Below are positions 53,876-62,233 of a stretch of 64,000 nt of DNA, piece by piece. The stretch is from Flagellimonas hadalis (lineage in GTDB: Bacteria > Bacteroidota > Bacteroidia > Flavobacteriales > Flavobacteriaceae). The position numbers and the translations under genes are program-made. Numbering within the stretch: the stretch's first letter is position 1; every line of letters begins with the position of its first letter. The stretch spans positions 205 through 64,204 of the forward strand of contig NZ_VNIK02000013.1 in NCBI RefSeq assembly GCF_007785775.2, read 5' to 3'. The notes under the pieces are model-generated. The model saw nothing but the letters and a program-made list of their open reading frames with translations, was not told the DNA's origin and did not search any database.

Positions 53876-55486
53876 TTACCTCTTGCCAATAAGGGACAAA
53901 TAGATTTTGAATTCTTTGTTTACAGAAGGGAAAAGAATGAGCAGACCTATCATGTTGGGAAATACCAATGCCAAGATCATAGCGTCCGAAAATTTTATAA
54001 CGGCATCCAAGGTTATGGCCGAACCAAGTACAGTGAACAGTAAAAAGATAATTTTATAAGTAAGGTCGATGACCTTACCCCTTCCAAAGAGATATTTCCA
54101 TGCCTGCAATCCGTAGTAGGACCAGGACAGGATAGTACTGAAGGCGAACAGACACACGGCGACCATCAGGATCCATGAGGAACCGTTTATGGAATTTTCA
54201 AAAGCGAGGGAAGTTATGTTCACCCCTCCCAACCGGCTCCCATCACCCATCAGGGCCTGACCATCCACAACATTTCCATAGACAAAGGCACCGTCCATAT
54301 TAAAGAGGATGATGACTATTGCGGTCATGGTGCAGACCAAAACGGTATCAATGAATGGCTCCAACAATCCTACCAATCCTTCAGAAGCAGGAAAAGAGGT
54401 GTTCACCGCTGAATGGGCAATGGCCGCCGAACCGGCACCGGCCTCGTTGGAGAAGGCGGCTCTTCTGAACCCTTGGATCATGACCCCCACAAATCCCCCT
54501 GAAATGGTGGCCGTTGGAGTAAATGCCTCCGAAACGATCAGCGCAAGGGCATCATCGACCCACTCAATTTTAGAAAAAATGATGAAAAGGGCCGCACCTA
54601 CATACAGAATGGCCATGAACGGGACCACTTTTTCGGTGACCTTTGCTATCCGCTTGATACCACCTATGATTACGATTCCTGCCAGTATTGCAAAAACAAG
54701 GCCTATTATGCTCCCCGTAGCTTCCCCGGTCAGGCCAAAGCGTTCAATGATCTGTGCTGCCGCCTGATTGCTCTGAAAGGCATTGCCGCCACCAAAGGAG
54801 GCACCTACACATAGTATGGCAAAAAGGGTCGCCAAGAATTTGCCCAAGCGCGAAAACCCTCGTTGCTTCAATCCTCTTGATAGATAATACATAGGACCGC
54901 CAAATACATTTCCATTTTTGTCTATGTCCCGATGTTTTACCCCCAAAGTGCATTCCACAAACTTGGAAGACATACCGAGCAGCCCGGCCAATATCATCCA
55001 AAATGTGGCCCCAGGACCGCCTATGGAAATGGCAACGGCCACCATGGCTATGTTGCCCAGGCCCACAGTACCGGATACGGCCGTTGCCAGAGCTTGAAAA
55101 TGGTTGACCTCTCCCGTAAGGCCCTCATCTTTGATGGTGTCCACCAAATCCCCATCGATTTCATACACATGGGGCTTAAGTTTTGGAGCGCTTTTTTCCA
55201 GTTCATCGTATTTTCCCCGCACCACCTGTATGGCCGTTGGAAAATGGCGGATGTTGACAAAACCAAAATACAAGGTGAAGAACAGGGCCCCCAATATCAG
55301 AATGATCAGGACGATAGGGATGCCATGCCCAAAAAATGGGATTTCGGCAAGAACCAGGTTTTCCCACCATACAGCAAAGGGCATAAAGGTTTCGTTGATT
55401 TTTTCATCCAATCCTTTATCGGGGCTGGATGCTAGGTTGATGAATGTTGGAAAGGATAATGTAGTGTACAGAAGCGATTTGCCCAT
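53876..55486 (-). CDS. Alanine/glycine:cation symporter (AGCS) family protein
   Basis: The 536-aa inner-membrane protein matches the AGCS family. G-T-V-G-L-G-N-I-A-M-V-A-V-A-I is at about residue 140, M-S-S-K-F-V-E-C-T-L-G-V at about 170, G-G-P-M-Y-Y-L at about 195 and F-S-N-E-A-G-A-G-S-A-A-I-A-H at about 345. About eleven helices are predicted. It should import alanine or glycine with sodium. Its N-terminus has an unusual extra segment with a hydrophobic stretch before the first conserved helix. An inverted TGTCAGT/ACTGACA repeat stands about 70-90 nt upstream of its ATG. Confidence 0.93.
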   Translation of the reverse strand: MGKSLLYTTLSFPTFINLASSPDKGLDEKINETFMPFAVWWENLVLAEIPFFGHGIPIVLIILILGALFFTLYFGFVNIRHFPTAIQVVRGKYDELEKSAPKLKPHVYEIDGDLVDTIKDEGLTGEVNHFQALATAVSGTVGLGNIAMVAVAISIGGPGATFWMILAGLLGMSSKFVECTLGVKHRDIDKNGNVFGGPMYYLSRGLKQRGFSRLGKFLATLFAILCVGASFGGGNAFQSNQAAAQIIERFGLTGEATGSIIGLVFAILAGIVIIGGIKRIAKVTEKVVPFMAILYVGAALFIIFSKIEWVDDALALIVSEAFTPTATISGGFVGVMIQGFRRAAFSNEAGAGSAAIAHSAVNTSFPASEGLVGLLEPFIDTVLVCTMTAIVIILFNMDGAFVYGNVVDGQALMGDGSRLGGVNITSLAFENSINGSSWILMVAVCLFAFSTILSWSYYGLQAWKYLFGRGKVIDLTYKIIFLLFTVLGSAITLDAVIKFSDAMILALVFPNMIGLLILFPSVNKEFKIYLSLIGKR

Positions 55487-55556
55487 GATCGAAAGTTTTC
55501 CTGAATTTCGATGCTATAGTTAAATTTCTCGGGCTTTGTCGGAACAGATTTCAAAA

Positions 55557-55579
55557 TGTCAGTAAGTCAAAAACTGACA
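55557..55579. promoter_or_regulatory. Inverted repeat TGTCAGT-N9-ACTGACA upstream of the AGCS gene
   Basis: A perfect 7-bp inverted repeat with 9-nt spacing lies about 70-90 nt before the ATG at 55486, in the gap to the upstream membrane-protein gene. The word TGTCAG also occurs as a direct repeat upstream of htpG (16482-16495). It is probably a regulator site; no regulator is identified. Confidence 0.4.
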
Positions 55580-55592
55580 AATTGGGTTTAAG

Positions 55593-56699
55593 TCATTCAT
55601 TTTCAATGCGAATATTCTCTTTTGGGACGAGCAACCGAATTTTTCGTTCCCTATTTTCCGACATTTCGAACAGGCTATTTTTTAAGGGGTCGTAGTGCTT
55701 GTCCTTGGTCCAGTTCTGTTTGCCAAAAAGCCCATCCAGCAAAGCTGTCATCAACCTTTTGAGTTCGTTGTGGTCATTGATGTCATAGTTTTTGGAAGTC
55801 TCAAAATTTTTGGGTTTTATTTCCAACCAACCATTTGTAGAATTTCGTTTCCGCTCAGCAAAAGTCCTGAACAATTTGTAAAGGGCTGGAGTCAGTGGAA
55901 CGGTCCTGTCCTTGTTGCCTGGGAAACCAATCAAGGTAACGTTGGTCGTACTGCTGCTATTTTGCCTCTTATCTGTTTTTGCGAACAAAATTTGCAGCTG
56001 TTGGGGCTCGGGAATCACGGTTTCGGTGAGTTCTTTTACCCAGCTCAAGGCCAGGGCAAAGAAAAGCATGATCAATGATGTCTTAAAAATGGCCGAGAAG
56101 AGCAATAGGTTGACGGTATCATCCATCAGTTTGTATATCTGGGCCAAAAGCGTGATCATAATGGTGATCAATGCGAGCCAACCCAACAGGGGAAGTCGCC
56201 TTTTTGTAAAAGATTCCCACAGCACAAATCCCAGGAAAATTAAGGTCAAAAAAGCATAGACGACATCCAGTTCGTTGATTACGGATGCTTCACGGGCGAG
56301 GAACATTTTGAACAAAGTGGGAAAGAGGGCAAATGCAAAGGGAATTCCGATGATATATGGCCAAAACTTAGACTTGATCAAAGGGGCAAACGGTTTGGGC
56401 AAATATTTGAACCATGAAAGGGCCAACAGGATGAACAGGCTATTGGTCAATGAAAAAATACTCCTTAGCCCATCCTTGAAGTGAAGATGTGAACCATCAT
56501 CGTTGAGGTATAGGATTTCCACAAGGCCCGAAAATGCCCAACAGAGCACGGAAAGTGCCAGCCAAACAGGCCCATAGTCTTTTTGTCTTTTACCTATATG
56601 GTACCAAATGGCCATCAATGAAAGAAATGCAAAAAGGCACACCGAAAGTTGCCACCAACCATAGAACATGGAAATCTCACTTGAAGAAACTGTTTCCAT
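55593..56699 (-). CDS. Multi-pass membrane protein with C-terminal cytoplasmic domain, unknown function
   Basis: The 368-aa protein has about seven hydrophobic helices in residues 12-225. A C-terminal soluble part of about 140 residues contains the block V-P-L-T-P-A-L-Y-K-L-F-R-T-F-A-E-R-K-R and a charged L-K-R-L-M-T-A-L-L-D-G-L-F helix. The topology is like a 7TM sensor with an output domain; the C-terminus has a winged-helix feel but no match I can name. I chose ATG 56699 (M-E-T-V-S-S-S); the frame extends to 56729. It lies upstream of the AGCS gene on the same strand, 107 nt away, and is not obviously cotranscribed. Confidence 0.7.
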   Translation of the reverse strand: METVSSSEISMFYGWWQLSVCLFAFLSLMAIWYHIGKRQKDYGPVWLALSVLCWAFSGLVEILYLNDDGSHLHFKDGLRSIFSLTNSLFILLALSWFKYLPKPFAPLIKSKFWPYIIGIPFAFALFPTLFKMFLAREASVINELDVVYAFLTLIFLGFVLWESFTKRRLPLLGWLALITIMITLLAQIYKLMDDTVNLLLFSAIFKTSLIMLFFALALSWVKELTETVIPEPQQLQILFAKTDKRQNSSSTTNVTLIGFPGNKDRTVPLTPALYKLFRTFAERKRNSTNGWLEIKPKNFETSKNYDINDHNELKRLMTALLDGLFGKQNWTKDKHYDPLKNSLFEMSENRERKIRLLVPKENIRIENE

Positions 56700-56834
56700 A
56701 TCTTGGTATTTTGGATGGATGGCTATCAAATTAGACTGGTTCTGTTATGCTGAAATATATTAAAAATAAGAAGAGTTAAAAAATGGAGGTGAACAATGGT
56801 CGCCTTGAAACTATATGGCTAATGGGAGTGGGCC

Positions 56835-56870
56835 AAAAAAAATCCCCTCCAATCAAATGTTGGAAGGGAT
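56835..56870 (-). terminator. Rho-independent terminator of tRNA-Leu
   Basis: On the minus strand ATCCCTTCCAA / TTGGAGGGGAT forms an 11-bp stem (one G-U pair) over a 7-nt loop, followed by eight T. It begins 3 nt after the tRNA 3' end. Confidence 0.88.
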
Positions 56871-56872
56871 CT

Positions 56873-56959
56873 TGGTGCCCACGACTGGATTCGAACCAGC
56901 ACGTCCTTACGAACACCACCCCCTCAAGATGGCGTGTCTACCAATTTCACCACGTGGGC
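56873..56959 (-). tRNA. tRNA-Leu (anticodon GAG)
   Basis: The 87-nt gene folds as a class II tRNA. The acceptor stem is GCCCACG / CGTGGGC, followed by A and an encoded CCA. The anticodon stem is CCATC / GGTGG with loop TTGAGGG (anticodon GAG, reading CUU/CUC leucine). A long variable arm with GTTCGTAAGGAC and a T-arm with GGTTCGAATCC follow. A Bacteroidota-type promoter (TTG-N21-TATATTTG) precedes it and a terminator follows directly. Confidence 0.95.
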
Positions 56960-56977
56960 GGTTGAAATTTTGGATTG

Positions 56978-57009
56978 CAAATATAGTTGTTTTGGACAAA
57001 TGGGTACAA
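56978..57009 (-). promoter_or_regulatory. Promoter of tRNA-Leu
   Basis: On the minus strand TTG, 21 nt, TATATTTG. The start would be near 56971, about 12 nt before the mature tRNA 5' end. Confidence 0.55.
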
Positions 57010-57177
57010 TGTAGCCCCCCTTTTTCTGGCTATTTGTACAATAATAGAAAATAGGGCGGCATGCAAAGCGTATTGGGAGGGAAGTTTGATATGGAACTTA
57101 AATTTACTATATTGATTGGGTTACCCAAAATCCGAGTAAAGTTTACAATATCATAATCTCTGACCTCTTCTATTTTT

Positions 57178-57741
57178 ATGAAATTTGTATCCAACGATAA
57201 GGCCACTCCGGAAAAGCTAGCCAAAATGATCAACCAATCCGATAGGAACGCATTCAACTCTCTATTTGGGATGCTTTGGGAGCCCATGTACATTTATGCA
57301 TCATCGTTGGTCATGAACGATTCCACTGCCAAAGATCTGGTACAGGAAGTTTGGATCGATTATTGGCAGCGGAGGGAAACCATTGAAGTCCAGAATATCA
57401 AATCATATCTCTTCAAGGCCATCCGCTACAAGTGTTACAATGCACTTAGGGACATGAAGTTCAACAAGATCCAGATAGAGGTGGCCCACACCGTCTACAT
57501 CGATTCCGAAGTGGAAATGGAAGCCGACTTGGCAGATTTGTCCAAACGTATCGATGAAACCATTTCCGGCTTGCCCAAAAGATGTCAGGAAGTTTTCATC
57601 CTGAGCCGTGTGAACCACATCAACAACAAAGAGATTGCCGAAAAATTGAACATATCCCAACGCTCGGTGGAAAACCAAATATCATTTGCCCTCCGAAAAC
57701 TTCGAAAGGAGCTCTCCACTGTTAAGGCATTGTTTTTTTAA
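57178..57741 (+). CDS. ECF sigma factor, Bacteroidota RNA polymerase sigma-70 family (FecI-like)
   Basis: The 187-aa protein has sigma region 2 at about residues 20-85 (A-K-D-L-V-Q-E-V-W-I-D-Y-W and I-K-S-Y-L-F-K-A-I-R). Region 4 at about 120-175 has L-P-K-R-C-Q-E-V-F-I-L-S-R, then N-K-E-I-A-E-K-L-N-I-S-Q-R-S-V-E-N-Q-I. This is the type paired with FecR anti-sigmas at SusC/SusD loci. The FecR gene follows after 121 nt. Upstream DNA (56960-57177) is AT-rich and also holds the divergent tRNA promoter. Confidence 0.92.
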   Translation: MKFVSNDKATPEKLAKMINQSDRNAFNSLFGMLWEPMYIYASSLVMNDSTAKDLVQEVWIDYWQRRETIEVQNIKSYLFKAIRYKCYNALRDMKFNKIQIEVAHTVYIDSEVEMEADLADLSKRIDETISGLPKRCQEVFILSRVNHINNKEIAEKLNISQRSVENQISFALRKLRKELSTVKALFF

Positions 57742-57862
57742 ATACCCCTCTTTTTTCCTAAAGGTTAACAACACCCTTGGAAGTTTAAGTAAACATTAAA
57801 ACCCATTGATCGTGTGTGCGTGATGGTGTGTCTATGGTACTTGTATATGAAATGGACGCACA

Positions 57863-58819
57863 ATGACAGAAAAAAAGATCAAGGGATTGATGGAAAAGTA
57901 CCTGAATGGGACGATCACCAAAAAGGAGGAATCCCTTCTTGAACAGTTTGATGGCAGACTCTTGTCCAAAAACCATAAAGAAGTTTTTAAGGATGAAAGG
58001 CACAGAAAACAGATTGAAAGGCAACTGTCCCAAAATATATCCAGGCCCAATAAAAGAATTTCCTTTCCCAAATGGACCAAGATTGCGGCATCGATCACCT
58101 TGATGACCGGTCTGGCCTATTTTGTACATAAGGGCACGAAAGTGGAGGAAAAAGTAGAACCCATTGTGGAAATGACAAATACGACCGAATGGGGACAGAA
58201 ACTGAACCTGACCTTGGCCGATGGTACCCAGATCCGATTGAATTCGGGCAGTACCATAACCTATCCGGACAGGTTTGAAGGGGATGTTCGGGAGGTGGAA
58301 CTGCAAGGAGAGGCTTTTTTCGATGTGGCCAAAAATCCAGACAAACCCTTTGTCATCAAATCGGGCGAAGTGCTCACCACCGTGTTGGGGACCTCGTTCA
58401 ACATCAATACCTACCCGGATAGCCAGCAGATAGCCGTGACCGTGGCCACTGGAAAGGTAAAAGTGGCATCCCACGAGAACGAAATCCATTTGGGACCAAA
58501 TGAACAAGGCGTTTTTGACAAGAAGACCAAGACCATTTCCAAAAAAATGACGGACATCGCCACATTCTTGAACTGGAAGGATGGAATCATACATTTTGAG
58601 GACACCAGCCTGGCAAAAGTGGCAGAATCCCTTGAGCGATGGTACGGAGTCACTTTCATCTTCGAAAAGGAGAGCTTGGGTGATTGTCATATCACTGCCA
58701 ACTTTAACAATGAACTATTGCCAGCGGTATTGGAAAGTATTGTATATGCCAAAAAGGGATTGCGATACGAATTTCTGGAGAACAACAAAATCTTGATAAA
58801 AGGAAGATGCACAGACTAA
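57863..58819 (+). CDS. FecR-type transmembrane anti-sigma factor
   Basis: The 318-aa protein has a cytoplasmic N-terminal region (residues 1-70) with helices that bind the ECF sigma, one membrane helix at about 75-92 (W-T-K-I-A-A-S-I-T-L-M-T-G-L-A-Y-F-V), the periplasmic FecR domain (about 110-205) and a C-terminal DUF4974-type STN-like module. It carries a signal from an outer-membrane SusC-like transporter with an STN domain to the sigma factor. That partner is encoded right downstream. The start at ATG 57863 is well placed. Confidence 0.93.
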   Translation: MTEKKIKGLMEKYLNGTITKKEESLLEQFDGRLLSKNHKEVFKDERHRKQIERQLSQNISRPNKRISFPKWTKIAASITLMTGLAYFVHKGTKVEEKVEPIVEMTNTTEWGQKLNLTLADGTQIRLNSGSTITYPDRFEGDVREVELQGEAFFDVAKNPDKPFVIKSGEVLTTVLGTSFNINTYPDSQQIAVTVATGKVKVASHENEIHLGPNEQGVFDKKTKTISKKMTDIATFLNWKDGIIHFEDTSLAKVAESLERWYGVTFIFEKESLGDCHITANFNNELLPAVLESIVYAKKGLRYEFLENNKILIKGRCTD

Positions 58820-58959
58820 ACTGAACCAAACCAACAAACCACGCCTATGACATAGAACAACCAGACAAAAAAACAGCCCATAACACTTTGGCGAGCGAAT
58901 ACAGGCTGTCAGTCCGATGATTACAACTAATTATAACCATTTAAACATGATGTGAAATT

Positions 58960-61900
58960 ATGAATTCACTAACTATTAAACAATTAATCAAGTTGACATT
59001 CCACACATTTTGCTACCTCATGATCTTGGCATTGCTGAATCCAGTACTGGCCGCTGATGCCAGGGGGCAGAAATTGGAAAACTACAAGGTGGACCTCACC
59101 GTGACCGATGCCACGGTGGTAGAGGTCTTGAAACAGATAGAGGAACAGACCAGCTTCAAGTTTGTGTATGACAGGAAGGTGGGAAGATTGCACAACACTT
59201 ATGACATTGCCTATCGAAACGTATCGCTACGTTCCATTTTGGAACTGATGGCGAAAGATGCCGACCTTACCTTTAGAAGGATCAACCACACCATCTCCAT
59301 AGATGTGAAACCACAGTCCCCTACAAGGGTGGTCGAGGTGGCTTTCATCACAGTGACTGGTCAGGTCACGGATGAGAATGGTGTGCCTTTGGCAGGAGCT
59401 TCCGTTTTGGAAAAAGGAACAGGAAATGGCACCATTACCGATTTTGACGGTAATTTTTCCATCGACGTGGAAAGCGATGCCGTTCTCCAAATTTCCTATT
59501 TGGGGTACAAATCGCAAGAAGTGGCCGTAGGAGGTAGGACTTCCATCAATATCCAATTGGAAGCAGATGCCACCCTTTTGGAAGCTGTGGTCGTAGTTGG
59601 GTACGGTACTCAGCGAAAGACAGACGTTACGGGTTCCATTGCCTCTGTGGATAGTGAGGACTTCAACAAAGGGATCGTGATGAACCCGGGACAATTGCTC
59701 CAAGGAAAAGTAGCCGGGGTCAATATCTCCAATGTAAGTGGAGAGCCAGGTGCCGCACAGGATGTCATCATCCGTGGTGTGGGCAGTATGCGTTCCGGTA
59801 CAACCCCCTTGTACGTTATCGATGGTTTTGCGCTGGACAATACCAGCACGGGAGTGCCCACCAACCCATTGAACTTCATCAATCCGCAGGACATTGAGAG
59901 CATTGACGTGTTGAAGGATGCCTCTGCGGCAGCTATTTACGGTTCCAGGGCCGCAAATGGGGTCATCGTCATCACCACAAAAAAAGGTAAGGTGGGAAGG
60001 ACGCAGATGGACCTGAGCGTTTCCACGGGCTTTTCCACTTTGGCGAACAAGGTGGACGTATTCACTGCCGATGAGTTTCGAAGAGGAGTAGTGGCTGCCG
60101 GCGGCAACCTGGAAGATGGAGGTGCCAATACAGATTGGCAGGATGCCCTGACCCGAACAGGCTTTTCCAAAAATGTGAACTTTTCCATGAGTGGGGCCAG
60201 TGATAAGTTTAGCTATCATGCCTCCTTGGGAGTGAACGACCAACAAGGTATTTTAAGATCTAATGATTTGAAGCGCTATTCAGGGCGTTTGAACCTGACC
60301 CAAAAAGCGTTCAATGACCGCTTCAAGGTAGAATTCAATATGACCGCCAGTAGGACGGAGAACGAAAGGGCCGATGCGAGGTCCATTGTGGGTGACATGC
60401 TACAGATGAACCCTACTTTGCCACTATATGTAAATGGGGAGCCCAGTCTCTTGGACAATAGGCTCAATCCGTTGGTCCGTGAACAGATATACAGTGACGA
60501 TGCGTTGAACCACAGGATATTGGCCAACTTGTCGCCATCCATTGAGATTATCAAGGGACTGACCTATAAATTAAACTTGGGTGTGGATTATTCCACCACC
60601 AATCGGGATGTACAGTTCATGCCCTTCTCCCAATTGGAAGGCTACCTCTTGGGAACTCTCACCAGTACTTTTACCACCAATAGAAACAGCCTTATCGAAA
60701 ACACCCTTACCTACGATTACAGCACCGATAGGCACCACCTTACCTTTTTGGCGGGACACACCTATCAAGACACCTATGTGCACCAAAGGGAGTTTGAACT
60801 GGAAGGTTTTTCCAACAATGGGATAGATCCCAAATACCAGGACCAGATCAGTGGGGAGAGCAACCAAACCTATATGAACACCTTCGCCACGGAGAACGAA
60901 CTCCAGTCCTTCTTCGGGAGGATCAACTATGGGTTTGACAACAAATACCTGTTGACCGCGACCATGAGGGCAGATGGTTCTTCCAAGTTTGGGGGCAACA
61001 ACAAATATGGCTACTTCCCTTCAGTGGCATTGGGTTGGAACATCATGAACGAGGATTTCCTCAGCTCCAATTCGGCTATCAACAATTTGAAGCTAAGGGC
61101 CAGTTGGGGTAAGACGGGAAATCAGGAAATCCCATCCAAGATCACCAAGCTCAGCTATACCGATAGCAAGGACAACAACGATTCCTACCCGATCAATGGG
61201 GATGAAAGCTCCATCGAGGATTATCCTTATGGCACCATTTTTACCCGTTTGGCCAATCCTGACATTCAGTGGGAGGTTTCCCAGCAGACCAACATAGGTT
61301 TGGATTTCGGCTTGTTCAACAATCGCTTGTCCGGTACATTGGATTATTTCAACAAGGTGTCCGAGAACATTTTATTGGAAGTGACTCCGGCGGACCCTAT
61401 TCAGCCAACGGCCAAATATTGGACCAATATCCCCGGCATGGAAATCAAGAACAATGGTATCGAGTTCGCTTTGGATTACCATAGCGACTACGACAGGGAT
61501 TTTTCCTATAACATAGGTGGAAACCTGGCCTATACCAAAAATGAAGTGGCCAATTCCCCATATAAGGTCTTGACCACCGGTGCGGCCCAAGGAGCGGGCC
61601 AAACAGGCGCGACCATCAATGGAAACATCAACGGGGAGCCCATAGGGTCTTTTTACATGCTCGAATTTTTGGGTATCGGTGACGATGGACTGAGTATCCA
61701 TTCCGAAGAAAGGAGCGTAGTGGGATCTGCATTGCCCGATCTGATCTACGCCTTCTACCTCAATTTCAAATACAAAAGCTTTGATCTGGGGATGAACTTC
61801 AACGGGGTTTCGGGCAACAAGGTGTACAACCACACTGCCATGAGCCAGTTCACCAAGGGACTGTTGGCCTCAAATTTCAACACCACTTCACTGGCTACCC

Positions 61901-62214
61901 AGTTTCCCAACGAGGACATCACCAATTCAAATACCGTATCAACCCGCTATTTGGAAGACGGGGATTTCCTACGCCTGAACAATGCCACTTTGGGCTATAG
62001 TTTAGATCCGGCCTACATCGGATTGGATGGTTTGGTCAATGGTATCCGCTTGTCCGTCACCGGTCAGAACCTTTTCGTGATCACGGATTACAGCGGTTAT
62101 GATCCAGAGATCAATTCCAACCTGACCATTGATGGCATCCAGACCTTCGGAATTGATTACTTCAACTATCCCAAGACTAGGACCGTTGTATTTGGCTTAA
62201 ACGTATCATTCTAA
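58960..62214 (+). CDS. SusC/RagA family TonB-linked outer-membrane transporter with N-terminal STN signalling domain
   Basis: The 1084-aa protein has a signal peptide (cleaved near V-L-A-A-D), an STN domain at about 38-115 (V-V-E-V-L-K-Q-I-E-E-Q-T-S-F-K-F-V-Y) and a carboxypeptidase-regulatory-like domain at about 130-205 (V-T-G-Q-V-T-D-E-N-G-V-P-L-A-G-A-S-V). The plug spans about 215-345, with V-V-V-G-Y-G-T-Q-R-K-T-D-V-T-G-S, L-Q-G-K-V-A-G-V and I-D-V-L-K-D-A-S-A-A-A-I-Y-G-S-R-A-A-N-G. A large barrel follows. It imports oligosaccharides or other nutrients with SusD and TonB. The STN domain lets it signal to FecR and the ECF sigma when substrate binds. The substrate is unknown. Confidence 0.95.
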   Translation: MNSLTIKQLIKLTFHTFCYLMILALLNPVLAADARGQKLENYKVDLTVTDATVVEVLKQIEEQTSFKFVYDRKVGRLHNTYDIAYRNVSLRSILELMAKDADLTFRRINHTISIDVKPQSPTRVVEVAFITVTGQVTDENGVPLAGASVLEKGTGNGTITDFDGNFSIDVESDAVLQISYLGYKSQEVAVGGRTSINIQLEADATLLEAVVVVGYGTQRKTDVTGSIASVDSEDFNKGIVMNPGQLLQGKVAGVNISNVSGEPGAAQDVIIRGVGSMRSGTTPLYVIDGFALDNTSTGVPTNPLNFINPQDIESIDVLKDASAAAIYGSRAANGVIVITTKKGKVGRTQMDLSVSTGFSTLANKVDVFTADEFRRGVVAAGGNLEDGGANTDWQDALTRTGFSKNVNFSMSGASDKFSYHASLGVNDQQGILRSNDLKRYSGRLNLTQKAFNDRFKVEFNMTASRTENERADARSIVGDMLQMNPTLPLYVNGEPSLLDNRLNPLVREQIYSDDALNHRILANLSPSIEIIKGLTYKLNLGVDYSTTNRDVQFMPFSQLEGYLLGTLTSTFTTNRNSLIENTLTYDYSTDRHHLTFLAGHTYQDTYVHQREFELEGFSNNGIDPKYQDQISGESNQTYMNTFATENELQSFFGRINYGFDNKYLLTATMRADGSSKFGGNNKYGYFPSVALGWNIMNEDFLSSNSAINNLKLRASWGKTGNQEIPSKITKLSYTDSKDNNDSYPINGDESSIEDYPYGTIFTRLANPDIQWEVSQQTNIGLDFGLFNNRLSGTLDYFNKVSENILLEVTPADPIQPTAKYWTNIPGMEIKNNGIEFALDYHSDYDRDFSYNIGGNLAYTKNEVANSPYKVLTTGAAQGAGQTGATINGNINGEPIGSFYMLEFLGIGDDGLSIHSEERSVVGSALPDLIYAFYLNFKYKSFDLGMNFNGVSGNKVYNHTAMSQFTKGLLASNFNTTSLATQFPNEDITNSNTVSTRYLEDGDFLRLNNATLGYSLDPAYIGLDGLVNGIRLSVTGQNLFVITDYSGYDPEINSNLTIDGIQTFGIDYFNYPKTRTVVFGLNVSF

Positions 62215-62233
62215 TCTAAAAAAGATTCATAAA

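Noticed and set aside
57785..58690. Minus-strand open frame (301 codons) opposite the FecR gene
   Set aside because: The FecR domains are clear on the plus strand; the other frame is Phe/His-rich with no domain.
58873..58911. ACAGCC ... GGCTGT in the FecR-SusC gap as a terminator
   Set aside because: The stem is only 6 bp over a loop of nearly 30 nt and no T-tract follows; it may be chance.
59227..60246. Long minus-strand open frame (339 codons) opposite the SusC gene
   Set aside because: It is His/Gly/Ile-rich antisense of the SusC STN and plug regions, with no start context and no domain.
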